From positions 1-64,000 of the forward strand of contig JADKHO010000003.1 of NCBI GenBank assembly GCA_016721765.1: a stretch of DNA of 64,000 nt, in the 5' to 3' direction. Numbering within the stretch: position 1 is the first letter of the stretch; each line of letters begins with the position of its first letter. Positions 18,521 through 26,977 of this stretch are shown piece by piece. A model generated the notes under the pieces. That model was not told where the DNA came from. It ran no database searches and saw only the letters and a program-made list of their open reading frames with translations. The DNA is from Bacteroidota bacterium. GTDB lineage: Bacteria; Bacteroidota; Bacteroidia; UBA4408. Position numbers and translations under genes: made by a program.

Positions 18521-19330
18521 TTACTTCGTATTCATTTCCCTCAATTTTATTGCAGTCAACACCTTTTTAGTATAGAGTGGAAATTCACTATTCATCATCC
18601 ACGAATAATAAGAGGGTTCTGATTTAAAGACATCCACCACTGCTTTGCCTTTGTGTTTGCCAAAATTAAATACTTCTCTGCCTTGCTCATCAAAAATAAT
18701 TCTACCGGCCAAATCTGCATTGCTGTTGGTCATGGTAAAATCGTGTAAGGCTTTCACATCGTTCACCACAGGAATAACTTTTTTACCGGCCTTGTTTTCA
18801 ATTTCAACATTCTCATATTTTGCCAATTGTGCTAACAATACATCATAGGTTGCATTAATATCCGCTTCAGCGCCATGCGCACCAATCAGTTCTTTTCCGC
18901 AATAAAACTTATAGGCTGCTTTTAAAGTGCGTTGTTCCATTTGGTGAAATATGTTTTGCACATCCACCATACTTCTTCCTTTCAAATCAAAATCAACCTC
19001 AGCCCGTAAAAATTCTTCAGCAAGAATGGGAATATCAAACTTGTTTGAATTGTAACCACCTAAATCGCAATTGGTTAAAAATGCGCTAAATTGTTTTGCC
19101 AAATCTTTAAAAGTAAGCGCATCCACAACGTCCTTATCATAAATTCCATGTATAAGTGAAGAGCTCAGTGGTATTGGGATGGTAGGATTAATCTTCATAG
19201 TAAGCGACTCGCGTTTTCCGTCCGGAAAGAGTTTTAAAAATGAAATCTCAACTATCCTATCCACCGCAACATCTACACCGGTGGATTCAATATCGAAAAA
19301 TACTATAGGTCGCTTTAAATTTAGTTTCAT
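18521..19330 (-). CDS. DnaQ-like 3'-5' exonuclease
   Basis: 269 residues. The DEDD-type exonuclease core begins FFDIESTGVD (acidic pair D13 and E15), continues with GYNSNKFDIPILAEEF (ExoII) and ends with the HGAEADINATYDVL motif (ExoIII). A C-terminal region from about 205 (FNFGKHKGKAVVDVF ... YYSWMM) is the small domain found after exonucleases of the exodeoxyribonuclease X type. Known: such enzymes remove nucleotides from DNA 3' ends in proofreading or repair. As a stand-alone gene it is more likely a repair enzyme than the Pol III epsilon subunit. It is followed immediately by the convergent T9SS gene. Confidence 0.85.
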   Translation of the reverse strand: MKLNLKRPIVFFDIESTGVDVAVDRIVEISFLKLFPDGKRESLTMKINPTIPIPLSSSLIHGIYDKDVVDALTFKDLAKQFSAFLTNCDLGGYNSNKFDIPILAEEFLRAEVDFDLKGRSMVDVQNIFHQMEQRTLKAAYKFYCGKELIGAHGAEADINATYDVLLAQLAKYENVEIENKAGKKVIPVVNDVKALHDFTMTNSNADLAGRIIFDEQGREVFNFGKHKGKAVVDVFKSEPSYYSWMMNSEFPLYTKKVLTAIKLREMNTK

Positions 19331-19342
19331 GTTATAGGTATA

Positions 19343-19378
19343 AAAAAAATGTTCGTATTGTTGAATACGAACATTTTT
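19343..19378 (-). terminator. Strong hairpin terminator after the PorE-like gene
   Basis: Perfect 16-bp arms (AAAAAATGTTCGTATT and its complement) around the loop GTTG. It lies between the stop of the PorE-like gene and the start of the exonuclease gene on the minus strand; A/T tails on both sides allow it to work in both directions. Confidence 0.85.
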
Positions 19379-19398
19379 TCGTTTAAAAATTAATCTAA

Positions 19399-21528
19399 TT
19401 ACTTAGCTGAAATTCGGATATACTGCCATTTTTCATACTCTAATCTGTTCTCTTTGTAATCGTTATTATATTCCGGTCCTTGAATTAAATAATCAGCTTT
19501 CACAAATTTAATGTTCTTCATGTTCACACCTTTATCCTTCAACGCAGCAGTGAGTGACTTTTTACCCAAATCTGCACGAGAACTAGATAATTTATCGTTT
19601 GTTTTAAAGGTAGCAGTTGGAACTTTAGAAGCACTTGCCTCAATCGAAATCTCCATTTTTCGGTCTGATTTCTTCATTTCATCTGCAATATTATTTACAA
19701 ATTCCATGTATTTAGCATCGTTATCGGGTATCTTATTGTAATTGTAAATAAAGAAAATCTGCAACTCAAATGGATTCAACAAAGCAGGAGGTTCAGGAAT
19801 GTCTTTTCCTTTCTCATCTTTATTATGATAGCCCGGTACCTTTTTTTGCTCCTCTCGCGCTTGTTCAGGTGTAAGTGCACGACACATAATTACAGTGTCA
19901 ACTTGATAGGCACGGTCAATTTTATTCAAACTCATATTGTCATCCAAAGTTAATTCGCGTGTAACTTTATCGCAACCCGGAACTTCATATACTAAAGTAT
20001 ATTTTTTGTTGGTTGGTAAAACCACCAAATATTTTCCTGACTTGGTGTTTGGTTTTGTTTCAATCCCTAGCATTTCTTTGGTATCGGCATTATAAACCGA
20101 AATTCTCGCATCAAAGGGTAGTGGTTTTCCATCAAACATTCTCATATAACCACGAATTACTGCAAGTGCTTTCTCTGTTTGATCCACTAAGGACAATTGG
20201 TAAATATCTTTTTCACCATAGCCATTATCGTTAAAAGAAGAGTAATACGCTCTTTTTCCATCTGTAGAGGTAACAAAGAATACATCATCATCGGTAGTAT
20301 TAATTGGATAACCAATGTTAACCGGTTCAGACCATTTAATACCATTATCATCCTCCATTTTTTGAGAGAAAAAGATATCAAATCCACCCATGGAATTATG
20401 CCCCTGAGAAGCAAAATACAATTCTTTTCCTCCTGGGTGAATAAATGGACCGTCTTCGTTAAATTCAGTATTGATAGGTGCTCCAATGTTTTGAGCCTTA
20501 CTCCATTCACCATTCGGTAGTTTCACGCAAAAATAAATATCACGTCCACCTAACCCTCCTTTGCGATCGCTCACAAAATAAAGTGTTTGACCATCGGAAC
20601 TCAAAGCAGCACTGGTTTCCCAAGAATCTGGTGTATTTATATCTGAACCTAATTTTTGAGGAACAGTCCATACATCTCCATTTAAATCTGATTTGTATAT
20701 ATCACCTTTACCATTGTCGTTTTTATCGAACGTTGAACGGTAAATAAACAATTGTTGTCCATCAGCCGAAAGACCTATACTGGCCTCATGTCCGGGAGTA
20801 TTAATATTAGAACCAATTGGACGAGCCGTACCCCATTCCCCGTTTCTGTTTTTAGTAGAGATGTAAATGTCTTCGTAAAATTGATTGTCATCTGTAAGTT
20901 CGTCTGTTGTTCCGCCTTTTCTTCTGGAGGTAAAAATAACGGTTGATTCATCCGCTGAAATAACCGGAGCATAATCAGGATATTCGCAGTTAACACTATC
21001 ACCCAAATTCACAATAGTGATTTTTTGAGGTCTTTTGATGATTTCTTTTCCATTGTTACAGATAGAAATCCAACGATCAATTTCTTGGCTAATTGGTGAG
21101 TTTTTTGCACCCACTGCGGCCTTATAAAGCTCAAAGTTTTTTATAGCATCATCAAATTTATATTCAATGTGGTATGCTTTTGCTAACTCAAAATAAGCCT
21201 CAGGTGGTGATTTTTTCTCGGTTTGAGAAAACTCCTCATAATTATTATTGATGTTTTTGATGGCTTGTTCCAAATAAGGGATTGCCTTCTTTTTATTATC
21301 CGTACTGATGGAATTTAAATAGCAAATCCCAACTTTATAATTCAAATTCGAATTAGTTGCATCGCTGGTAAGCACATCCAAATACAAAGGCAAGGCCAAG
21401 GCATAGTTCTTATTAAGTAAATGAAAATCTGCATCAGTGTATTTTTTTGCATTGCTTTGTGCAATAATCGATGCACTATTCAATACAAAGGCTAAAAGAA
21501 GCAGAGTTAGTTTTAGATATTTCATCAT
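19399..21528 (-). CDS. PorE-like TPR/PD40/OmpA family envelope protein
   Basis: 709 residues. Signal peptide at about 1-23; TPR-like helices at about 30-150 (YALALPLYLDVLTSD, AYFELAKAYHIEYKFDDA); a PD40/WD40-like propeller at about 185-455 with repeated DGQ-x-LYF-x-SDRxGGxGGxDIY motifs; a carboxypeptidase-regulatory-like domain near 465-545; and a divergent OmpA C-terminal-like domain at 590-709. This order is that of PorE, the T9SS component anchored to peptidoglycan. T9SS substrates are abundant in this window, so the role fits. Paralogous propeller-OmpA proteins exist in many Bacteroidota, so the exact orthology is not proven. Confidence 0.75.
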   Translation of the reverse strand: MMKYLKLTLLLLAFVLNSASIIAQSNAKKYTDADFHLLNKNYALALPLYLDVLTSDATNSNLNYKVGICYLNSISTDNKKKAIPYLEQAIKNINNNYEEFSQTEKKSPPEAYFELAKAYHIEYKFDDAIKNFELYKAAVGAKNSPISQEIDRWISICNNGKEIIKRPQKITIVNLGDSVNCEYPDYAPVISADESTVIFTSRRKGGTTDELTDDNQFYEDIYISTKNRNGEWGTARPIGSNINTPGHEASIGLSADGQQLFIYRSTFDKNDNGKGDIYKSDLNGDVWTVPQKLGSDINTPDSWETSAALSSDGQTLYFVSDRKGGLGGRDIYFCVKLPNGEWSKAQNIGAPINTEFNEDGPFIHPGGKELYFASQGHNSMGGFDIFFSQKMEDDNGIKWSEPVNIGYPINTTDDDVFFVTSTDGKRAYYSSFNDNGYGEKDIYQLSLVDQTEKALAVIRGYMRMFDGKPLPFDARISVYNADTKEMLGIETKPNTKSGKYLVVLPTNKKYTLVYEVPGCDKVTRELTLDDNMSLNKIDRAYQVDTVIMCRALTPEQAREEQKKVPGYHNKDEKGKDIPEPPALLNPFELQIFFIYNYNKIPDNDAKYMEFVNNIADEMKKSDRKMEISIEASASKVPTATFKTNDKLSSSRADLGKKSLTAALKDKGVNMKNIKFVKADYLIQGPEYNNDYKENRLEYEKWQYIRISAK

Positions 21529-21638
21529 AAGTTTGAATTAATAAGTGTTTTTCTAGATTACTGTTTGCAAATTTATTCCTTTTAGTCAAAAATCAAAGTA
21601 CTATCGTGTTAAATTAATTAACAAGTGCATTTAATGAG

Positions 21639-22955
21639 CTATATTGCGGTGTTTAAGTCAAATGCTTCGAGATAATCAGCCACTTTTCTCACAAATCGAC
21701 CCCCTAATGACCCATCCACAACTCTATGGTCGTAGCTTAACGATAAAAACATGAGGTGTCGAATAGCTATTGCGTCACCTTGCGGAGTTTCAATTACAGC
21801 AGGTTTCTTTTTTATTGCACCAACAGCCAAAATTGCCACCTGAGGTTGATTTATAATTGGGGTTCCCATAACATTTCCAAATGAGCCAACATTCGTTATC
21901 GTGAAAGTACCTCCCGAAATTTCGTCCGGAACAAGTTTATTCATTCTGGCGCGATTGGCGAGGTCGTTTACAGCTTTAGTTAAGCCGAAAAGGTTTTTCT
22001 GGTCGGCATTTTTTATCACCGGTACAATCAAATTTCCCGAAGGCAATGCGGTTGCCATTCCTATATTGATGTTTTTTCGGATAATAATTTTTGTTCCATC
22101 CACCGAAATGTTAATCATCGGGAAATCTTTTATAGCTTTTGCTACGGCTTCTATAAAAACCGGAGTAAAAGTAATTTTTTCGTTTTCGCGTTTTTCGAAC
22201 GATGTCTTAATTTTGTTTCTCCACATTACCAAATTTGTGACATCGGCCTCCACATAAGAGGTTACGTGTGGAGAGGTTTGCTTGCTCATCACCATATGAT
22301 CGGCAATAAGCTTACGCATACGATCCATTTCTATAATTTCATCACCACCACTTAGGGAAACAGCAGGTGCTGATTTTACAGGTGGAATATTAACCTTCTC
22401 AACAGCAATGGGTTCAGGATTTACTATCGTTTGAATAGTGATTTGTTGGCCCCTTGTAGGGAGATAGGCGAGAATATCTTGCTTGGTAAGTCTGCCATTA
22501 GCACCACTTCCGGCTATTTTATCTAACTCTGCAAGTGTGATTCCCTCCTCTTTTGCAATATTCTTTACTAAAGGGGAATAAAATCGGTCGGAGCCGCTAA
22601 AATCAGTATTGGATGGAGTTTGAGCAATTGGCGCAACCACTTCACTTTTAGGAGTTTCAATGTTAGCAGGCGTTGTAGCAACAACAGTAGGAGTTGAAAC
22701 CACAGCAGCACTTGCATCACTTGAAATTAATGCAATTACTGCACCCACTTTTACCACATCGCCTTCTTGAAACAAGCGTTTTATAAGTTTTCCGCCATTT
22801 GGCGCCGGAACTTCTGAATCCACTTTATCTGTTGCAATTTCCAAAACAGATTCATCGGCCTCTATCGTATCTCCTTCAGCTTTAAGCCATTTAATAATTG
22901 TTGCTTCTGCAACGCTTTCGCCCATTTTAGGCATTATCATTTCAAACTGTGCCAT
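21639..22955 (-). CDS. 2-oxo acid dehydrogenase E2 (dihydrolipoamide acyltransferase)
   Basis: 438 residues. N-terminal lipoyl domain with the lipoylated lysine K44 in ATDKVDSEVP; Ala/Pro/Thr-rich linker; peripheral subunit-binding domain (FYSPLVKNIAKEEGI ... ANGRLTKQDILAYL); catalytic acyltransferase domain ending in SYDHRVVDGS with H410 and D414. Known: transfers an acyl group from the lipoyl arm to CoA in pyruvate, 2-oxoglutarate or branched-chain dehydrogenase complexes. The DKVDSEVP lipoyl motif resembles branched-chain or generic Bacteroidota E2 proteins, but the substrate cannot be fixed from this gene alone. No E1 or E3 gene lies nearby. Proline-alanine linkers are short. Confidence 0.92.
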   Translation of the reverse strand: MAQFEMIMPKMGESVAEATIIKWLKAEGDTIEADESVLEIATDKVDSEVPAPNGGKLIKRLFQEGDVVKVGAVIALISSDASAAVVSTPTVVATTPANIETPKSEVVAPIAQTPSNTDFSGSDRFYSPLVKNIAKEEGITLAELDKIAGSGANGRLTKQDILAYLPTRGQQITIQTIVNPEPIAVEKVNIPPVKSAPAVSLSGGDEIIEMDRMRKLIADHMVMSKQTSPHVTSYVEADVTNLVMWRNKIKTSFEKRENEKITFTPVFIEAVAKAIKDFPMINISVDGTKIIIRKNINIGMATALPSGNLIVPVIKNADQKNLFGLTKAVNDLANRARMNKLVPDEISGGTFTITNVGSFGNVMGTPIINQPQVAILAVGAIKKKPAVIETPQGDAIAIRHLMFLSLSYDHRVVDGSLGGRFVRKVADYLEAFDLNTAI

Positions 22956-23109
22956 GTAGTTAGTGTGGTGAGTTATGCTTTATGAGCGCACAAAATTAGT
23001 CGAATTATTATGAAAAGCAATTCAATAAACCATGAGCCGAAATGCTGCTCTTAGACCTTTTTAATAAATGCCGGCATTTTGCAGAAGTAGATTCTTAAAT
23101 GATACCGAA

Positions 23110-23838
23110 TTATTCGTTCCTGCGATGTGCCCTGCTTCGATAAGTCATATTTAATAACTCAACAGAAAGTGAAAATACTAATGCAACATACACATAAGCT
23201 TTTTCAACATGCTGATGCAAGCCTTCTGCTACAAGCACAATTCCAATCATCACCAAAAAAGCAAGTGCCAGCATTTTTACAGTAGGGTGCTTATTAATAA
23301 AATCACTCACCTTTTCGGAAAATGCAAGCATAGCTATCATGGCAATAACCACGGCAATTACCATTAGCATAACATTTCGTACTAACCCTACTGCAGTTAA
23401 AATACTATCAAAAGAAAAAATGATGTCTAAGAAAACTATTTGTAAAATGGCACTTTTCAAGGTTAAGGTTCCAAATTCTTTTTCCTTTTGTAAAGGAGAA
23501 TTAATTTTTTCAATAATTTCTAGCATTGTCTTAATAATTAAAAAAACGCCACCTGCAAACAATATAATATCCTTGCCGGTCACTCCAAATTCAGAAATAT
23601 AAAAAAACGGATCTTTCAAACCAATTATCCAAGATATGCTAAAAAGCAAAGCAATTCTGAACAATAAGGCAAGTGAAAGTCCCCATGCTCTTGCCTTACG
23701 CTGCTCTGCTCGAGGTAACTTTGTGGAAACAATTGAGATGAAAATTATATTATCGATGCCTAATATAATTTCAAGAAATGTAAGAGTAACTAAACTGATA
23801 AGTCCGTCAATGGTGAAAATGGCATTAATATCAATCAT
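23110..23838 (-). CDS. TerC family integral membrane protein
   Basis: 242 residues with about seven membrane segments. The TerC signature is visible: EIILGIDNIIFISIV near the start (acidic and Asn/Asp residues inside a membrane helix) and FLDIIFSFDSILTAVGL in the middle, the two inverted repeats with conserved D residues. Known: TerC/Alx proteins are inner-membrane metal exporters, in several bacteria acting on manganese. Length is typical of the short TerC type. It is monocistronic in appearance, with 150-bp gaps on either side. Confidence 0.88.
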   Translation of the reverse strand: MIDINAIFTIDGLISLVTLTFLEIILGIDNIIFISIVSTKLPRAEQRKARAWGLSLALLFRIALLFSISWIIGLKDPFFYISEFGVTGKDIILFAGGVFLIIKTMLEIIEKINSPLQKEKEFGTLTLKSAILQIVFLDIIFSFDSILTAVGLVRNVMLMVIAVVIAMIAMLAFSEKVSDFINKHPTVKMLALAFLVMIGIVLVAEGLHQHVEKAYVYVALVFSLSVELLNMTYRSRAHRRNE

Positions 23839-23906
23839 CTCTCTAAATTGGGTTTAAATTAATTGCGCCAAAAGTAATCAGAATTTTGTAGCCTTTTTAA
23901 CACTCA

Positions 23907-23946
23907 TAAAAAAACCTTGCAAACGTAGCGTCTGCAAGGTTTTTTT
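23907..23946 (-). terminator. Terminator after the OmpA/TSP3 gene
   Basis: ACCTTGCA (23914-23921) pairs with TGCAAGGT (23933-23940), flanked by A-run and T-run. It lies 14 bp past the stop of the OmpA gene on the minus strand and can act in both directions. Confidence 0.8.
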
Positions 23947-23959
23947 GAACTAATTAAAA

Positions 23960-25444
23960 TTAAAACTTCACTGTAAATGCAACGCGACGGTTTTTTGTTC
24001 TTCCTTCTTTTGTATCGTTTGATTCTAATGGTTGGGTTTCACCATAGCCGGTTGCTTCCAGTCGGCTGGCTTCAACACCTTTGCCAATCAAATAATTTTT
24101 CACTGCATTGGCGCGATTTTGAGATAGCAACATGTTTTTTGCATCGTCACCTTGATTGTCTGTATGTCCGTCAATATTAAGTTTATACGCTTTATTTTCT
24201 ACCATCACCCGAACTACATTATCCAAGATACTAAAACTTTGTTTCTTAATGATGTCCTTCCCCGTTTCAAATTGAATTCCTCGCAAAGCTTGCTCGAATA
24301 TCTTTTTTGTTTCTTCTTTAATCTCAGGGCATCCGGCATTTGTAGCAATGCCTGCTTCATTAGGACATTTATCATTTTTATCCAAAACGCCATCCGCATC
24401 AGTGTCAGCACACCCGTTGTTCAGTGTAGTTCCTTTTTCAGTTGGACAAGCATCCACATCATCCATCACGCCATCGCCATCAGCATCGGCACAGCCATTT
24501 AATTCCACAGTTCCGGGCAATTTAGGGCATTTGTCATAAACATCCGGAACACCATCACCATCATTATCTGGGCAACCTCTAAATTTTACAGGACCATAAG
24601 CATTTATACAAGCATCCTGATCATCGCGCACACTATCCTTATCTGCATCCGCACAACCATCTGCAGATGCTACCCCTTTTACCTCGGGGCATTTATCCAA
24701 ATAATCTGCAATACCATCACTGTCTTTATCTAAGGGGCATCCACTAACATCCACTAGTACTTTAAGTGGAGTTGCAACACATTTATCTTTTTTATCTGCA
24801 ATACCATCTTTATCCGTGTCCTTTTTTCCAAGATTAAAAACCAGCCCAACAGTATTATACAAATACCCATCGTTGTAATTTGTTTTTGATTCTTTAGTTC
24901 CATCATAGGTATCGGTAACGGAATAATGAAAAGTGGATTGCACTCTCAAAGCTGCATTTTCACCTAATCTAACTTGAACCCCAGCTCCAAATGGAAAATT
25001 AAAATCCATTCCATAACCTTTGGGAACAAGCTGTTTATAAGATAAATAGCGTGATTTGTAATAAGCATCGCCAATTCCAATAAAAAGATAGGGTGCAAGT
25101 ACGGCATCTTCTTTCAACAATTTTCCATTGTTAAATTTAAATTTCGCATACACATTAAAGTCAATTAAATTTCCACGAAACTGATTTGGCTTGCGATTTG
25201 GCGTGTAACCCAATTTACCTGCTGCAATCATTCCTTCGATATTCCAGGAAGGCGACATGTATTTTGATAAGGTTAGGCCTCCTAATAAGTGAGGGTCATT
25301 AAATTTATAAAATGCATTACCCAAATCTCCATTGTATTCAAGCGTTCCAACATGTATACCAAGCCCATATTGCTTTTGACTGTTTTGTGCAAGTGCACAG
25401 TATTGCACAATCAAAAGTGTGTATAGCAAAAGTCCTTTTTTCAT
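23960..25444 (-). CDS. OmpA family protein with thrombospondin type 3 repeats
   Basis: 494 residues. Signal peptide (MKKGLLLYTLLIVQYCALA), a beta-barrel-like N-terminal domain to about 205, then about six calcium-binding thrombospondin type 3 repeats (DKDGIADKKDKC, DADGDGVMDDVDACP and similar), and a canonical OmpA C-terminal peptidoglycan-binding domain (IDGHTDNQGDDAKNM, LSQNRANAVKNYL). Known: links the outer membrane to peptidoglycan. It lies 23 bp after the DUF3078 gene, so the two probably share a message, and it is closed by a hairpin terminator. Length and order are common in Bacteroidota. Confidence 0.93.
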   Translation of the reverse strand: MKKGLLLYTLLIVQYCALAQNSQKQYGLGIHVGTLEYNGDLGNAFYKFNDPHLLGGLTLSKYMSPSWNIEGMIAAGKLGYTPNRKPNQFRGNLIDFNVYAKFKFNNGKLLKEDAVLAPYLFIGIGDAYYKSRYLSYKQLVPKGYGMDFNFPFGAGVQVRLGENAALRVQSTFHYSVTDTYDGTKESKTNYNDGYLYNTVGLVFNLGKKDTDKDGIADKKDKCVATPLKVLVDVSGCPLDKDSDGIADYLDKCPEVKGVASADGCADADKDSVRDDQDACINAYGPVKFRGCPDNDGDGVPDVYDKCPKLPGTVELNGCADADGDGVMDDVDACPTEKGTTLNNGCADTDADGVLDKNDKCPNEAGIATNAGCPEIKEETKKIFEQALRGIQFETGKDIIKKQSFSILDNVVRVMVENKAYKLNIDGHTDNQGDDAKNMLLSQNRANAVKNYLIGKGVEASRLEATGYGETQPLESNDTKEGRTKNRRVAFTVKF

Positions 25445-25467
25445 AGCCTATGTTTGTTTAAAATGAA

Positions 25468-26358
25468 TTAAAATTTATACGATAGACCAATACCAAAAAC
25501 TTCTTTAAACTGCACCCGAGGGCCTGATTTTTCAACTACTCCATCGTTGTTTTTATCAATGGGGATTTTGATGTTGTCATCATAAATTAAAGTAGTGCTC
25601 AAGGTTGCAGAAATATATTTATTCACTTTCATCGCCAATAAAGTTTCCCAGTTCACATCTATATTTTGTGGTTTCTCTGCATAATTGCTGAACAATTCGA
25701 GTTTTGTTTTTAGATTCACATTCGTGAAAATATCTTTCTGAAATTGAATACGTGCATAAGCACCAAATTCACTTCGAATTACCTTGCCCGAATCCACACC
25801 AAAGGCGCCAACCGAATTTAATTTACTGTCGTTTACAATGGTTGTTTTTTGGGTTATCGGTGAGATATACATAGTAAAATAATCGTTGGGTTTATAATCC
25901 AAACCAATAGAAGCAAGCACATACGCCGGTGCCAGAAAGTGAGAAATAACTACACTGTCATTTGGGTAATTGTAACCCGGCGCCATTTGACTTTTAAAAT
26001 TCACTAATGCCGAATAATACCAGTGCTTAAAGGCATATCGGCCATATTTACTGTTGAAATCGATTTTGTCATCACTCTTAATTAATTTAGCAGTTCCTTG
26101 TTGCAACAAACCATAAGCTAAATCGAGTGAATTGTCCCATACGTTTCTTCCTTTTTTATAATTGGTAAATCCACTAAAAAGTGCGTTTGCAGCAACCGAA
26201 TTTTGTCCACCACCTTGCCAATTGGTGAGAGAGGTTTGAGATAAATTAATGCCAACAACAGCTCCTTTTTTCCATATTTTGGTGCTGTCGGGAGTTTGCG
26301 ATTTCGAAATACCTGCAAAAAGCAAAAACGAAATGGATAGGGTAAGTATTTTTTTCAT
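25468..26358 (-). CDS. DUF3078 domain outer-membrane protein
   Basis: 296 residues. Signal peptide at 1-20; then the DUF3078 signature W-x-KGAVVGINLSQTSLTNW followed by GGGQNSVAANALF, and WDNSLDLAYGLL. Alternating strands to a final aromatic residue (GIGLSYKF) indicate a beta barrel with a C-terminal phenylalanine, as outer-membrane proteins have. The function of the family is not established. It is encoded directly upstream of the OmpA/TSP3 gene (23-bp gap) and downstream of mscL on the same strand, which supports an envelope role. Confidence 0.85.
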   Translation of the reverse strand: MKKILTLSISFLLFAGISKSQTPDSTKIWKKGAVVGINLSQTSLTNWQGGGQNSVAANALFSGFTNYKKGRNVWDNSLDLAYGLLQQGTAKLIKSDDKIDFNSKYGRYAFKHWYYSALVNFKSQMAPGYNYPNDSVVISHFLAPAYVLASIGLDYKPNDYFTMYISPITQKTTIVNDSKLNSVGAFGVDSGKVIRSEFGAYARIQFQKDIFTNVNLKTKLELFSNYAEKPQNIDVNWETLLAMKVNKYISATLSTTLIYDDNIKIPIDKNNDGVVEKSGPRVQFKEVFGIGLSYKF

Positions 26359-26421
26359 ATTGTTTAGTTTTTTGTTTTTTTAAAATGAACGAGCAAGACA
26401 ACGTTTGTCTTTAAACGTTGA

Positions 26422-26838
26422 TTACTTCTTCAGAAGGTCACGTATTTGTGTTAATAACACTTCCTCATTACTCGGAGCGGCAGGTGCTGCAGGAGCTTCG
26501 GCTTCTGCTTTTTTCATTTTGTTCATCGCACGCACCAACATAAAAATAGCAGCAGCAACAATTATAAAATCAAACACAGCTTGAATAAAATTTCCAATGT
26601 TAATTGAAACACCTGCTGTTACTACTTTACCGCTTGCATCGAGCACTGCCTCACTTAATTTTATTTTTATATCGGTAAAATTCACTCCGCCTAAGACCCA
26701 TCCGATGGGCGGCATAATAACATCACTCACCAAAGAGTTTACTATTTTTCCGAAGGCTGCACCGATTACAACACCGACAGCTAAATCAACCACATTGCCT
26801 TTCATGGCAAATTCTTTGAATTCTTTAATCATTCCCAT
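26422..26838 (-). CDS. mscL: Large-conductance mechanosensitive channel MscL
   Basis: 138 residues. N-terminal amphipathic helix MGMIKEFKEFAMKGN, first membrane helix VVDLAVGVVIGAAFGKIV with the small-residue packing motif, PPIGWVLGG in the periplasmic loop, second helix near 70-92, and an Ala/Pro-rich tail followed by a charged C-terminal helix. Known: a homopentameric channel that opens under membrane tension to release solutes during osmotic downshock. Length matches the family. It shares a 139-bp upstream region with the divergent beta-oxidation operon. Confidence 0.95.
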   Translation of the reverse strand: MGMIKEFKEFAMKGNVVDLAVGVVIGAAFGKIVNSLVSDVIMPPIGWVLGGVNFTDIKIKLSEAVLDASGKVVTAGVSINIGNFIQAVFDFIIVAAAIFMLVRAMNKMKKAEAEAPAAPAAPSNEEVLLTQIRDLLKK

Positions 26839-26880
26839 TTTTTGTTTTTTTTAGAGATTATTTATTTTGAAGCGGCACCA

Positions 26881-26924
26881 TTGTCAACAATAGTGCCAAA
26901 CAAAAATAGTAGAATTGTTGACAA
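26881..26924. promoter_or_regulatory. Perfect inverted repeat, candidate operator between mscL and the fad operon
   Basis: TTGTCAACAAT (26881-26891) and ATTGTTGACAA (26914-26924) are perfect complements with a 22-bp spacer. Each arm is itself close to the dyad TTGT-NN-ACAA, so this may be two binding sites about three helical turns apart. It ends 4 bp before the predicted -33 element of the fadN-like gene. No T-run follows, so it is not a terminator. Confidence 0.55.
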
Positions 26925-26927
26925 AAT

Positions 26928-26956
26928 TTTGTGATACTTGTTTTTTAATAAATTTG
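26928..26956 (+). promoter_or_regulatory. Predicted Bacteroidota promoter of the fad operon
   Basis: TTTG at 26928-26931, a 17-bp spacer, then TAAATTTG at 26949-26956, matching the Bacteroidota primary sigma pattern TTTG / TAnnTTTG. The ATG at 26978 would have a leader of about 15 nt. Confidence 0.4.
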
Positions 26957-26977
26957 TTATTCAAAAATCCTATCTAT

